NCBI GenBank assembly: GCA_018398585.1
Contig: JAGTTD010000014.1
Coordinates: 18,909,387-18,973,386 of the forward strand
Direction: 5' to 3'
Length of the DNA stretch: 64,000 nt
Origin: Simmondsia chinensis
Taxonomy: Eukaryota > Streptophyta > Magnoliopsida > Caryophyllales > Simmondsiaceae
The notes beneath the pieces are model-generated. The model saw nothing but the letters and a program-made list of their open reading frames with translations, searched no databases and was not told the DNA's origin. Numbering within the stretch: position 1 is the stretch's first letter; each line of letters starts with the position of its first letter. Below are positions 12,901-24,818 of the stretch, in pieces. Both the position numbers and the translations under genes were made by a program.

Positions 12901-15113
12901 GTCTCTAGTTCATCCCACTAGAAATGTATAAAAATTCAATCCGAAATACTTCTCTTTTCTCGCTCTTCTACTTTTTCTGAGTTCTAGAGCATGATTAGGG
13001 ATTTATTCCCTCTCATCATGATTTTCATCATAGGACAAAGACGTGTCATTTTCCACCGAAAATTTCGAACTTTGTTCAAGGAATTGAATTAAAATTATTT
13101 TCATCTTTATTATCATAATGCAACATTATTTCATCAAGATTAATACGAAATTCAAAATCACTTTTCCATACTCATCCATATTTATATTCAGGAACTTCAA
13201 TTTACCCACAATCAAATAATCATGACTTATCTTGTTATTTATTAGCATCAAAACTTATGGGTAATTGAAAATGAATCATCTTAATCAATGCTCATATACC
13301 TCTTAATATTTGCCGCTTTCGTTATTACCGAGCAAACAAAAAGCATTCATGTTCATAAATTAAAATCACAAAAAGTCATGATTGCATTAACTTGCATACA
13401 TGCATTAATCGCATAACCGCATTAATATCCATGCTTATACATAAATTGTCTTTCGTATTTATGAACATGCATGTGTTAACTACATTAATCATACATGCAT
13501 TAATCTTGTGACTCTGCTTATACTCAAATTCTTTTTCATAATTATGAATGTACATGATTAAACCTCAATTTAGTTATTCTTCATATTACAAATTTATTTG
13601 GGAATAGATTTACAATGTATACATAATACATAAATTATATTCTAATTATATTCAACAATTATGTACACATACATATTTTGTTTTTGCCTTTTTTGTGTAA
13701 AATTAACATGATACTACATCATTTAATTGAAAATTCATGTGTGATTGACAAGAATTTCATCAAAAATTCATGATTTTTGCATATATTTGAATCAAAACAC
13801 ATACCTTGATCCATTGTGATTTATATAACAGAGGGATCCAAGAAGACATCTCATTTCTCTCATAATCACTTTCTACAGTCTCATAGAGTTCGCCATCGTC
13901 ACACGAAGAGAAGAAGCCATTTCATGAACGAAATTAAGTCTTAAAATTGTTAGGGAAATTGTAAAATAGGTATAAAAAAAGTCACTAGCTTCAAGGTGTG
14001 TAGCGAACCACTTTCCTTAAGACTTATTTCGTGGATACCAAAATAGTCTCGGGGATATAATGAAACTAAAAACAAAGTGAGAGTGAGAGAGGAGAGAGGA
14101 AGGATAAGCAAGACTAGAGAATGAGAGAATGATGTGATCTGAGTCCCTTAGAACTTATTTGGTAGGGGCCTTATATAGTGTCTTAAGTGTCTCTTGGAAG
14201 AAACATGACCCTTCACATGAAGGGACATGTCTCTTCAAGAAGAGACACATCTTTTCACCAAAAGACACGAAAATATCTTTTTTACTTATTTTGAAAATAT
14301 ATCAACATGGGACACATTTATCTTTCTTGCTTTTCACCCATCTGTTTTGCATGTTTGTCAATTCTCCATACATGTGCCTCTTCCGTGGCCCATGGCACTT
14401 TCCCCATTGCCTGTATCTTTCCTGCCGATTTTGCTCTAAATACTCGGTTATACTTTATGCAGGCTGCAAGAGAAACAGGTGCCCTTAAAGAAGCAAAGGA
14501 CAAACTTGAAAAACAAGTAGAAGAACTCACATGGCGTTTACAGTTGGAGAAACGGTTGAGGGTAATTCAGATAGACTTTTTTATAGCGTGATCAATATTG
14601 TGTAATGCTGTGTAATTCTTCTCAAGAGTGTGAATTCTGTCAAATGGTATTCCTAGTTGTCAAATATACTCCTGGGTAAAGCATATTCTTCTATTCTTAG
14701 TACAGTGTTCTGAAAATGCAGACAGACATGGAGGAAGCAAAGGCTCAGGAGATAGGAAAGCTGCAAAGTTCTTTGCAGATCTTGCAAAATAAGATAGATG
14801 AGACAAATGTTTTGCTTGTCAAAGAACGGGAAGCTGCAAAGAAAGCAGTTAGTGAAGCTCCGCCTGTCGTCAAAGAAATCCAAGTTACTGTTGAAGATAC
14901 CCAAAAAATTGATTCTCTAAAAGTGGAAGTAGAAAGCCTAAAGGTATGGCACGTTACGTATTTAAGTTTGTAACGATGTTAATCATTCTAGAAGTGCAGA
15001 ATAGTTGTCTTGACAAGCACTAGTTTCACTGAAATTTCTACATTATATCATTGTTATAAAAAGTTGTCTCCAGTCAGCTTTTGTAAGGGGAGGGTATCCC
15101 ATGCTAAATTTTT

Positions 15114-15151
<38 letters not shown>

Positions 15152-18100
15152 CCTTTCCCCTTGTCATCACATCTTGCAAATGATAATTTTCATTTCCATG
15201 CTCTTTAGGCCTCATTGCAATCACAAAAACAAAGAGCTGATGAATCTGATAGGAGGCTTGCTGAAGAACAGAAATCGAGTCAAGAAAGACACTCAAAGTT
15301 GGAGGATTCAGATAAAAAGATTCAACTGCTCCAGGAATCTCTGCATAGGTAACTTTAAACGAATATGATGAGCCCCAGTTTGTCATGATATCTTCTTAAT
15401 GGTCATGATGTAGAATGATGACAGTCTGCTTCTTTGTAGCAAGAATATCAGACATTAAGCTTTCTTTAGCTTAGTTGTTAAGCCAAAGTGCAGTGAATTG
15501 TGTTGTCGTAAGTAGAGATAAGCTTGTAGGATATGTTCTTTTAGAGAAAGACAAGAACATCGGATGTTTCGAAGAATTACTGGAGCAACTTCGTAACACA
15601 CTTGTTGAAGCAGCATTTTCTTTCATAAGTATTTTGTCCAATTGATTGAATGCGGGATGTTATATGCTTGGAATTCCTTTTGCCTGGCTGCACTTGGGAC
15701 TAGGGAATGAAAAGGAAACAGACTTATTTGACCGGTAGTTAACTGATGAAATCTCCCATGATCTGTTGCTCTGCAGGAGAAGTTGGCCGAATCACATTCA
15801 AGTTCTGAACTCTGGAAAAAACTTGACCGAGCTATGCTTATCTAGTTTATAGGCAATATAATTGCAAAATGAAATTCTACCAAGGAGAATGCTGAAAAGA
15901 TTGATTGTTCAGGCATATCCTAGAAATAATTTCAGTTAAAGTTTGAGCTAGCTCGCCTTTGATGGGTTGTGCTTTTAACTTGATACAGATTGCAACCCTT
16001 CTACAATCTCCGTTGAGTCTAAGACTTTTCAATTAGAATTTGATGGCCTCCTTTAACTTACCAAGGTAAGTAAGAATGCTCACCCTTCCCTAATCTTTCA
16101 ATGACTAACTGCTACTTGGTTATTAAAAACTTGGGAGACGCTTCAGAGTAGCGGGGGCAATCAATAAGAGCGGGATACTCGTAACCAATATGATAGATTA
16201 TTTTGTGTTGAGTAAACACAATTCAAAAAGCAAGTTTCTATAGATCTCCGAATTAATGCCGGCCGGCATAGACTTGTGATTGTTCTTGCCGGGTAGGAGA
16301 ATTCTAGTTGACATCAATGGGACCAAGGTTTTTTGTAAGAGTATTATTAACTTTACTTTTATTAACCTTGGTAAAAAAAAAGATCATTCTATTAAAGTGC
16401 GGGCCTTTAGGCTTATTGGCCACATTGCTGGTGTTTATAAGATTTTGACTAAGATGTTGTCTATTAGGCTGAGAGGGGGGTTCTGGAGACTACAATTTCC
16501 ACATGCAATAAGCTTTTGAGGGGGAGGGGGAGGTTGATAGATTTTGGACTCCTTTTTAGTGGCCAATGAAGTTGTGAATGATTTGGTTAGGTTAGGAAGG
16601 GGATTTTGCTGAAGCTTGACTTCTAGAAGGGCTATGATAGGGTGAGCTGCAGTTTTTTGCATTAGGTGATTCAGAAAAAGGGCTTCGGAGATAGATTGTG
16701 CAGTTGGATTAAAGGATGTTTTAATAATGTTTCTTATTCATTCATCGTTAATGGGAACTTGGAGGATTGGTTTTTTTGCCTCTTGTTGCTAAGGTGATCC
16801 TATTTCCCTTTTCTCTTCACTCTTATTGTATATGCTTTGAGTTGTATGCTCTCTCAGGGTCAGGATCATAGTTTATTTCGAGGGATCGAGGTGGGTAGGG
16901 AGTTGGTGCCTGTGTCCCGCTTGCAATTTGTGGATGACACTGTTCTTTTTTGGAGGATAATTTAGAGGGTTTTACGGTTATTTTGACAATCATACAATTG
17001 TTCGAACAATCTCAAATCTTAAAATCAACTTGTCAAAGTCTAGCATCCTAGGGATTAATTAAGATTACTTGATCGTAACAATATAATCCCCATTGTCCAC
17101 TGGTGTGGTGCTTCATTTTCCGCTTACCTTGTAGTTCCCTTAGGTGTTAGCCTTTAGGACCTTGTGATTAGGAAAGTTGTAAGAAGGATGGATGGTTGGA
17201 AACATGCTTTCTTTTCCTTAGGGGGTTGTCTTACTCTTGTCTAGTCATGTTGTAGGAATATTGCCTTATACTACATGTCCCTTTTCAATGCTAGTTGGAT
17301 TATGAGAAATTTTCCTTTAGGGGGTAGAAGAGGGTTGTTAGGATTATTCGGTGAGTTGGGACAGAGTTTGTAACCAAGGGTTTGAGTATTGGCAATTTGA
17401 TGTCCAAGAACATGTCCCATGTGTAAATGGTTATGGCGATGCTCTAGGGAACCTAACTTCCTTTGACACATGGTGATTAAAAGGAAGGATGGTGTCTGAG
17501 AGAGTGGGTGGGATGTAGGGTTGGTAGATGCAGTGGGTTGTTACTCCCTTTGGAAGGTCATCTTGACGCTTACCCCTTTTTCCTTTCCCATAATTACCTC
17601 ATGATTGGGTTGGGTGACCCTATTCAATTTGGGAAGATAGTTGGGTTGGCAATATTGTTTTCGCTCATCAGTTGCCTCATTGTCTTGGAACCTACACCTT
17701 CGCATGGATTTTACTATAATGAAACTACATGAATTCACACAGTTGTCATATTGTAGATCAAGTATGCTTGTCTTTGCTGCTTGATAAGAGAGGTTGAGTG
17801 TTGGATGAGTTTGACACTTTTACTACTAAATCTTTTTCTTAAACATCTTATTTCGCGTAATATTTTTCCAGCTTTCCCCTTATGCTCTTCTGTTTTAAGG
17901 TACCCTTTAGACTTAAGGTCTTTACATTAACTTTACTTCTTAATAAATTTAATACTCAAGAGTGCCTATAGAAAGAAAGACCTTTTAAGGTTTTGTCTCT
18001 AGAAATCTGTGCTATGTACTTCTAGAGTTGGGGCTTGAGATTTATGGTGCAAGCTTTTCTCTATGGGTTCGCCTAAGATCGGTTGAGGTATCCTTCTAAT

Positions 18101-21100
18101 GAAGTTACATAGCATGGGAAAGAGGAAAGACATTTTAATGTTATTCCTTATAACATTCTAAGGTGTATTTGACTAGACAGGAATGCTAGGATTTTTATAG
18201 ACTAGCATACACTAATTAACTTCTTACGGGAAAAGGTGGTCTTTCTACGGGCTCCTTGAACAAAGAGCTTTGGGGCTTTTGTTGGCATAGTCTTAGTTGG
18301 TTTGCCGAGGAATAGGAGGGCTTTATTGTCACGACCCTAGCCGTGACCTAGTCCCTCGGGTTGAATCTTGTCACCGTATCGGCTCTTATTTAAATTCCGC
18401 TATTATTTTTTTGTACAAGTTATGTAATATGTGATATTAATTAAGTAGTCTAGGTTACTTGTTGGGGGACCGGTTGCTTGCACCACCGGTTGCTTGCTCA
18501 ACCAAATTAGCAGGTAGGATTAGGTAAATTAGGTAGATTAGTAGTTGGAAGCCTTGAGTATTAAATGTGGTAGTTGATGTAAAACTCTATAAATGTGTTA
18601 GTGCTAGCTTGTATGAACCATCCAACAAAATATTATCAATGAAAATTCTCTATTTTCTCATCTTGAATTTCTATCTCTTTCTCATCTAAACTTTCACTTC
18701 TTTTCTCATCTAAAGTCTAATTCTAATTCTCTTCTCACCTAAACTCTAACTCACCTTCTCTTCTCATCTAAACTCTCCAAAAATCTATCCTTTTCAAGAT
18801 TCTTTTGACTTCGGTTTAAGAGAGTCGCAGTCACAACTTTCGGGTTCGTGACATTTATGCTTATTAGTTCATGGTTTTTTAATATTGCATTTTGTAATTT
18901 TGAGGACATCTTGTCCTTAATTCTTTATACATTCCTTCTCTCTTAATATCATTTTTATTTTAAGGTAAAAGAAAATGTTTGAGATGGCTTGCATTTTCAG
19001 ACTTTGGTCACAAGATTTTGAGATTCGTACAATACTATGCTCATTTTGTTGCTTAAGAGAAAAAAGAGAGAATAGAACAAATTACTAAATATTACTTAAT
19101 TTTATAAATTTATGAACAAGAAGCATGTCTAGACATTATTTGCAAGCTAGTACCACTTCCCTCTGAAAGTGTAACAAAGTTAGAGAGGGTTTGAAAAAGT
19201 AATGGACTTAATAGTATTCTTTCTTAGAAGAAATTGAAAAGAAGGGTGGGGAACATGGAGCAGGAACTGATTTCTATTTGGGGAGTTTTGATGCAATTGA
19301 ACAAAGTTGGTTCATGTTTGGATTGTCATATATTGTGTATATTATGCTGTTATATGCTCTTTAATAATTTCTCTTGATTACTTCTATGACAGGGGGTGTA
19401 TATATATATATATATATAATGCCCTGTGTTGCTCTTCTGCCTGACGGACAAACCTTTTTCTGCATAGTATTACGTTTTCTCAACTATGATGTCTGCTGCG
19501 TGGCACTGAAGAAGAATTTTAAATTTCCAATCAGGCTAGAGGAGAAGGTTTCCAACTTGGAATCAGAAAATCAAGTTCTTCGCCAACAGGCACTCGCGAT
19601 GGCACCCAACAAGTTTCTCTTTGGACGCTCTAGGTCAATACTGCAGGTACGACTACTTATTATGTTAATGAAATGAATGGAATATAACAATGTGATATAT
19701 GATTACTTTTGTTTTTACTGCAGAGGGGCTCTGAAAGCGGACATTTTGACACAAAGGCATCTTTTGTAAGCTTAGCTTCCTGATACACTTTTATCAACTT
19801 GCAAGAAGTGTCCTTTTCTCAACGCAATTTGTTTTCCTATGATCAGGATCTTCATAGTCATTCAATGAATAGTAGAGATTCTGAGGTAGAGGAGAAACCA
19901 CAAAAGTCTCTCAATGAGAAACAGCAGGAAAATCAGGAGCTTCTCATTCGGTGTATTGGACAGCATTTGGGCTTTGCAGGAAACAGACCAATAGCTGCCT
20001 GTATCATTTACAAGTGCCTTCTCCACTGGAGATCCTTTGAAGTGGAGCGAACTAGTATTTTTGACCGAATAATACAGGCAATGGGCCATTCTATTGAGGT
20101 CCGAATATAGTTAACTTATTGGGTTGCTTATTTATGTTTGCTAGCAAAATATAATGTCATTCCTTCTTTCAATTCCAGCTTTGTTGGTTATTTATGTCAT
20201 AGGATGTTTAAACAAGTTTGTGGAAGCGTTTATTTCTTAAAATTCTACATAAATTGTAGAACATGTTATATAGTCGTATACTTTAGATATAATATCAGAC
20301 CTAGAGAAATTCAAAAAAACTATTAAATATTGCCAAAAGGTTCCAACTAAGGGTGCTGGATAAGGGTTGACGGATTATCTGATTGTCCTGATTTAGTTGT
20401 AGCAAATTCTCCCTCGGGATAGATATGGGACGACTGTGGTGTTTGATTTTGTTGCCGAGTTAGATGTGGTGAACATAATCCAACCCGTTGCCATTCCAAG
20501 TCATAGTGGAAGACTAACCAACTCCCGTTCTTATTTGAACAAAAGACACAAGATAACAATGATAAGTTGGCCAACACGTCATACAATTTTATGCTTACAT
20601 ATCTGAATATTGGTCCCTGTATAAACTCAAGGAACTATTACAACTTGCCAAAAGCAGAAAACTAAGGTCGTTGGGTCACATATGGCTTGACATATTAGAA
20701 GACTCAACTGACTCCTTTTCCTGTTTGAACAGAAGATACAAGATAACAATGATAACTTGGCCTATTGGTTGTCCAATGCATCAGCCCTTCTGCTATTGCT
20801 ACAGCGCACACTAAAAGCAAGTAGTGCAGCTGGAATGGCCCCACAACGTCGCCGGTCATCATCTACTCTTTTTGGGAGGATGCAGGTAAACAAGGTTTTC
20901 TGAATAATAGTTGCAGCATTCTCTCTGGTACTGAATCTTGAGCTAAACATTACACACTAGGCCATTACTTGTTACCACAGGCAGTGGTGCATCTGTTTTG
21001 TGTCTTACTTATTGAAGGTATTCTTACATATGTATTTACATTTTAAAAACAAGTTTGGTAAATGATTGTTTGACTTTTCCTTCAAATTTTGAAAAAAAAG

Positions 21101-24100
21101 CATAACACCCCAATTTTGCAAGCCGCTATTTGACTCTGTTGTTACATTTAAGAAATCGTATTTTTGTTGTTACATTACTAGTTTGATACTTTCCTTCCTT
21201 CAGAGTTTCCGTGGGAATCCACAAGGAGTTAGTCCGTCCTTCATCAATAACAGCATGATTAGGGGAATAGAAACATTGCGCCAAGTTGAAGCAAAGTATC
21301 CAGCTTTGCTTTTTAAGCAACAGCTTACAGCCTACGTTGAAAAGATCTATGGAATGATTCGAGATAATCTTAAGAAGGAAATATCACCACTTCTTGGATT
21401 GTGCATCCAGGTATCCTTTGCTTTTGAAGCTAAGCCTAGAATCAGTGGTAAATCTAAAACTGAAGTATCTGTTAGTCCTTGTTTTCTTTTGTGAAGATGA
21501 ACCTGAACCTCTTTGTGATTGTCTTTCATCTGTTTATAGGCGCCAAGGACATCTAGAGCAAGTTTGGTTAAGGGAGCGTCCCGTTCAGTTGCAAGCACTG
21601 CCGCCCAGCAGGCCTTGGTCGCTCACTGGCAGGGAATCGTAAAAAGTCTAGGAAATTTCTTGATCACGTTGAAAGCAAATCATGTTTGTTCAATTTCTTA
21701 TTCTTAACAAGATAACTCCATTTTCCAGTTAATCTCATTCCCTATTGTTACCTCCCTCCCATACCTATTTTTACATGCTACATCTGATGGGGCTAGTTCT
21801 ATCCCCCTGGAACATGGAACCAAATAACACTATAATTATGAAACAGGGTTGAGCTGGCTATGATTGACCCTAGATTTCAATGGCTTCTAAAATGCATATA
21901 TTTTGTACTAGAAACTATCAAAGGGACATAAAACTTAATAATTACTTTGCAATGCATTCAAATTTTTGTTTTGGCAGATATAAAGGTTAAAAGTAACTTA
22001 TTGTGTCTTGTTACTTAATGTTCACGGCACCCTCTGTGACTCTAATGTGGAATTTACCCGGCCACAAACCAAATATAAATGGATAAAGGTTGTTACGTAA
22101 TGGATTTTGAATTAACCATTACTTTATGTGGCCGCCATGACTAATAATCTAATGTTGATATTTGGCAGATATAAACGTTAAAAGCAACTTATTGTGTCTT
22201 GTTACGTGACGTTCACGGCACCCTATGTGACTCTGTAATACGCCCTTTACCCAACCGCAAACCAAATATAAAGAGATAAAGGTTGTTATGTAACGGATTT
22301 TGAGTTAACCATTACTTTATGTGGCTGCCATAACCAATAATCTAACGTTTGTGACAACCCTACCATGAATACTGATTAGATTCCATGTTATGGTTCTTCA
22401 CCGTTGGTTTCTTTAGTGCATGTTATCTACCCTCTCTTGCAGCTTTAACATTGCTATTTCCCATCCATGGCCTCCATTTGCAGGTGCCCCCGTTTTTGGT
22501 CCGTAAGGTCTTCACACAAATATTCTCTTTCATCAATGTTCAACTTTTCAACAGGTATGATGATGTGTAGCCGCTGTCTACTTAGCAAATGAAAATGCAC
22601 CTCACTGTATCCATCCTATCTTTTTATACAGCCTTCTATTACGACGTGAATGTTGTTCATTCAGCAATGGGGAATACGTTAAAGCGGGTCTTGCTGAACT
22701 CGTACACTGGTATCATAATGCAACAGAGGAGGTAACGGTTTCAGAATGACTTGATTGCAGAGAAATCTGTCCGCACTGTCGGTTTTGCTGAAATTAGAAT
22801 GCATGCAGTATGCAGGTTCAGCATGGGATGAGTTGAAGCACATCAGACAGGCCATTGGTTTTCTGGTTAGGTTTGCCCCTTTTTACTGTATCCATATTTA
22901 TTCTGTGACCATTGTAGGAACTAGGGCAGAAATGTGTTGGCTCAGCTTGTTAGCCCTTTAGCTTAATGAGTCAAGCCTGATCTTAGTGAAGCTCAATCTT
23001 GTCGGCTCACAAGTCTAAACAAGCTTGATTGAGCCTATTTTCATACAATTTACAAGGTTATATATACCTAATCGAAAACTCAAGTGATCTGCTTCCATCT
23101 CCCTCTCTCTCTCTCTACTTCTCTAGTGAACTACAATCCCCCCGAACGCTCTCTCTCCCTCGCGTTGGCCTGCTCGCTGATGACAACCACCACCACCGGC
23201 AACCCAACAATGGCGACACCCCATCGCCGGCTTACACGCGCTGCTACCACCAAGGTCACTGCCTAACCCTATCCCTTCTCCCTCTCTCTCCCTCTCGAAC
23301 CCTAACCCTAACCTTAACTAACCAGCGACCCTGGCACACCACAAGACCTCGCGAATTTTAACCCTAACCCTCTCCACTAGACCTCGTGAGCCCTAACCCT
23401 AACTCGAACCACTACAACCCTCACCCTCCACTTGTGCGAAGCCCTCGGAACCCCAAAACTAACCCAAAACTTGACCCTAACCCATTACACAGCCAACCCT
23501 AGCCTTACCAACTCGAAACCTAACCCCTAACTCGAACCACTACAACCCTCACCCTCCACTCGTGTGAAGCCCTAGGAACCCCAAAACTAACCCAAAACTT
23601 GACCCTAACCCATTACACAACCAACCCTAGCCTTACCAACTCCAAACCTAACCCCTCACTTGAGCCTAACCCAACACTGCAGCCACTACAACCTCACTCC
23701 ATGACTCGCAGTCGGCCGGTCCCAAGTCAGATCTCTCCCCTTTGTGACTCTATGCTAAGGTTGTTGGGTATTATTTGATTTCTCCTTTCTCCTTTTAAAC
23801 TCCATGATCTTTGTTGTTGTTGCTATTGTTGTGCCAACTATGCCCTTATGTTCCATGATTGTATGCTTGTTTACTTGTGATTGTTGACAGTTGAGTTGAT
23901 GAACTCTTTTAGTTATGGAACTCAAACCTTGATGTCATCTTCAAAGGGGTTGGGGAGGGGACGGGCCAGTCAACATGTTGGGGAAGCCTGCTATTTGGAA
24001 CATTAAATATTGGCACATTAACGAAAAAGAGTTTTGAGGTGGCCCAAATGATGATGAAGAGAAAAATCAACATCCTATGCCTTCAAGAGAGTAAATGGGT

Positions 24101-24787
24101 GGGCATGAAAGCAAGGGATGTGCTAGGATATAAACTATGGCATGCGGGCGAAACGAGGGGGATGAATGGAGTGGATATTATTGTGGATAACCACTTTAAG
24201 GACAAAGTAGTGGGGGTGACTAGGATTAGCGATAGGATAATCGGCATCAGGTTGGTTTTAGATGGGGAAATATTGAACATTATAAGTGCCTATGCACCAC
24301 AGACTAGGCAGACAGTGCAGGAGAAGGCTAGATTTTGGGAGGACTTAAGACTTAACGATGCAAGGCATACCCTAGAGTGAACAAGTAGTGATTGGTGGTG
24401 ACTTTAATGGGCATGTGGGAGCGACCACAGACGGCTATGCATCCTACCATGGAGGCTTTGGTTCTGCTCGACTTTTTCGTCACTTATGAGTTAACGATTG
24501 CCAACACCTTCTTCAGAAAACGTGATGAACACGTCATCATGTATCAAAGTGTTGGAGCAAAGACTTAGACTGACTACATACTACTAAGGAAGAGGCCTCA
24601 AAAAGACTGCAGGGACTACGAGGTTATCCCCGGGGAAGACCTATCTACACAGCACAGGGTATTGTGTGCTGCTGTCAAGGCCAAGAGAAGGGGCAAGAGA
24701 ACCATGAAACCAACGCAGCCACACACTCATTGGAGGGACTTGAAGGGGGACAAGTTTCAATCTATAAGGGAAGAGTAAAGGCTGAGC

Positions 24788-24818
<31 letters not shown>

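Larger units (their letters stand above)
11083..14307 (-). mobile_element. Degraded Ty1/copia element in the myosin intron
   Basis: Direct repeats 11083-11467 and 13948-14307 (LTRs, about 85% alike by eye) enclose a degraded interior. The element is flanked by the 5-bp target duplication TGGGA (11078-11082 and 14308-14312). On the minus strand the interior holds scattered copia pol fragments. The purine tract GTGAGGGAT lies beside the left (3') LTR. It is an old insertion, antisense to myosin, ending about 150 bp before exon 14463. Much of gag, protease and integrase is missing. Confidence 0.85.

Noticed and set aside
14159..14591. Overlapping + strand frames around exon 14463
   Set aside because: Only 14463-14561 is coding, as shown by splice sites and the AARETG...EKRLR match. 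The rest is copia LTR and intron.
15779..15846. Possible extra coiled-coil exon (EKLAESHSS...) in the intron after 15348
   Set aside because: It follows an AG, but its frame does not fit the phase-2 donor at 15348, which joins correctly to 19535. It ends in a stop shortly after.
23270..23700. True telomere or chromosome end
   Set aside because: The repeats are degenerate, mixed with other words, and bounded by LINE sequence and a target duplication inside a gene.
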